A stretch of 64,000 nucleotides of DNA from Brugia malayi. Its lineage: Eukaryota; Nematoda; Chromadorea; Rhabditida; Onchocercidae. Each line of letters begins with the position of its first letter. The stretch's first letter is position 1. The stretch covers positions 10,598,001 to 10,662,000 of the forward strand of contig NW_025062478.1 of the NCBI RefSeq assembly GCF_000002995.4, given 5' to 3'. Below are positions 63,358-64,000 of the stretch, piece after piece. Made by a program: the position numbers and the translations under genes. Under the pieces are notes generated by a model. The model was not told where the DNA came from, did no database searches, and was given only the letters and a program-made list of their open reading frames with translations.

Positions 63358-64000
63358 CTTTTCTTATCTTAAAAAAATGAAAAAAATAATTCTTAAATAA
63401 AACTTGCACAAAAATGATGTTATAAAGTGCAGAAATCACAGAAATAATAAACGATGCAAACAATTCGTAAATAAGTGCCAAAGCAATATAATTACACGCT
63501 ATAAATGAATATTTTGTATTCAACTTGAGTAATTTAAACATCTGTAAGCTACGATCAGTTAATCATCATGTATACCTGTATCGTTAGTGATATTTTATGC
63601 ATGTTATACAAGGAATATTCATCCATTTAATTTTTGCTTATATCAAGAAAATAATGCATCCTTGGATATGATCAAATTAATAACAATCTTTCATGGAATA
63701 TGAAAGCAACAACTAGAAATGTCTAAGAGAATAGAACTATTTATAGGTGAGATCTTAGTTTAAAAATTTTTTGATTTTTAACAAATATATAGCATAATCT
63801 GCTTTTCAGGATGTTTAATGAAATAAGCAGCAATGTAATTTTTATTATATTAATATTTATTTATAACAATCCTACTGTACAACATATATGCATTAACATT
63901 AACAAAATATGACTATGCATCACATAATGATCAATTAGCTTTTTTTCTTTAATTGCAAAATACTTTGTAACACACACTACAGAGTAGCAAAAAAAAAAAA
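63358..64000. other. Upstream region of TUG gene
   Basis: About 640 bp 5' of the TUG start, AT-rich with no recognised gene; presumably its promoter. The window ends in an A-run. Confidence 0.55.

Overview
The window looks like nuclear DNA of a filarial (Onchocercidae, clade III) nematode. It is very AT-rich and full of poly-A/poly-T runs. Genes are broken into many short exons by AT-rich introns with TTTTCAG/TTTTAG acceptors. The gene content is nematode: two ground-like (hedgehog-related) secreted proteins, and a small heat-shock protein close, from memory of the family, to the Onchocerca OV25 group. Species cannot be fixed from the sequence alone. No rRNA, tRNA, CRISPR or bacterial genes were seen.

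Layout. 1-17.2 kb is a gene-poor, low-complexity desert with tandem repeats and a few islands of more complex sequence that might be isolated exons. 17.2-22.5 kb is a large inverted repeat: two arms of about 2.2 kb mirror each other base for base around a unique centre of about 0.7 kb. Each arm carries a complete two-exon small heat-shock protein gene with its own heat-shock-element/TATA promoter, and the two genes are transcribed divergently. 22.6-24.45 kb is a decayed non-LTR retrotransposon with reverse-transcriptase remnants and a poly-A tail, next to the right arm. 25.5-32.5 kb holds two minus-strand ground-like genes in tandem. 33.2-35.5 kb is a minus-strand five-exon gene of unknown function. 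35.6-40.5 kb is intergenic and ends in a 370-bp AAT array. 41.8-52.3 kb is a plus-strand EMAP-like (EML/ELP-1 type) microtubule-binding WD-repeat gene of at least 19 exons. 53.2-57.2 kb is a plus-strand five-exon coiled-coil gene of uncertain identity (a borealin-like N-terminus is possible). 58.0-63.4 kb is a minus-strand 13-exon gene for a TUG/ASPSCR1-type UBX protein, complete from start to stop.

How the parts relate. The heat-shock pair is the only clear functional unit: two identical chaperone genes head to head, each with HSEs, so output under heat or host-entry stress would be doubled. The ground-like pair are probably tandem paralogues that have diverged in their linkers. The EML gene and the coiled-coil gene share a strand and the coiled-coil gene converges on TUG; nothing in the sequence ties these three into one pathway. 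Exon models were built by hand from splice signals and reading-phase agreement. Almost every junction closes in phase; the exception, in the EML gene, is reported.
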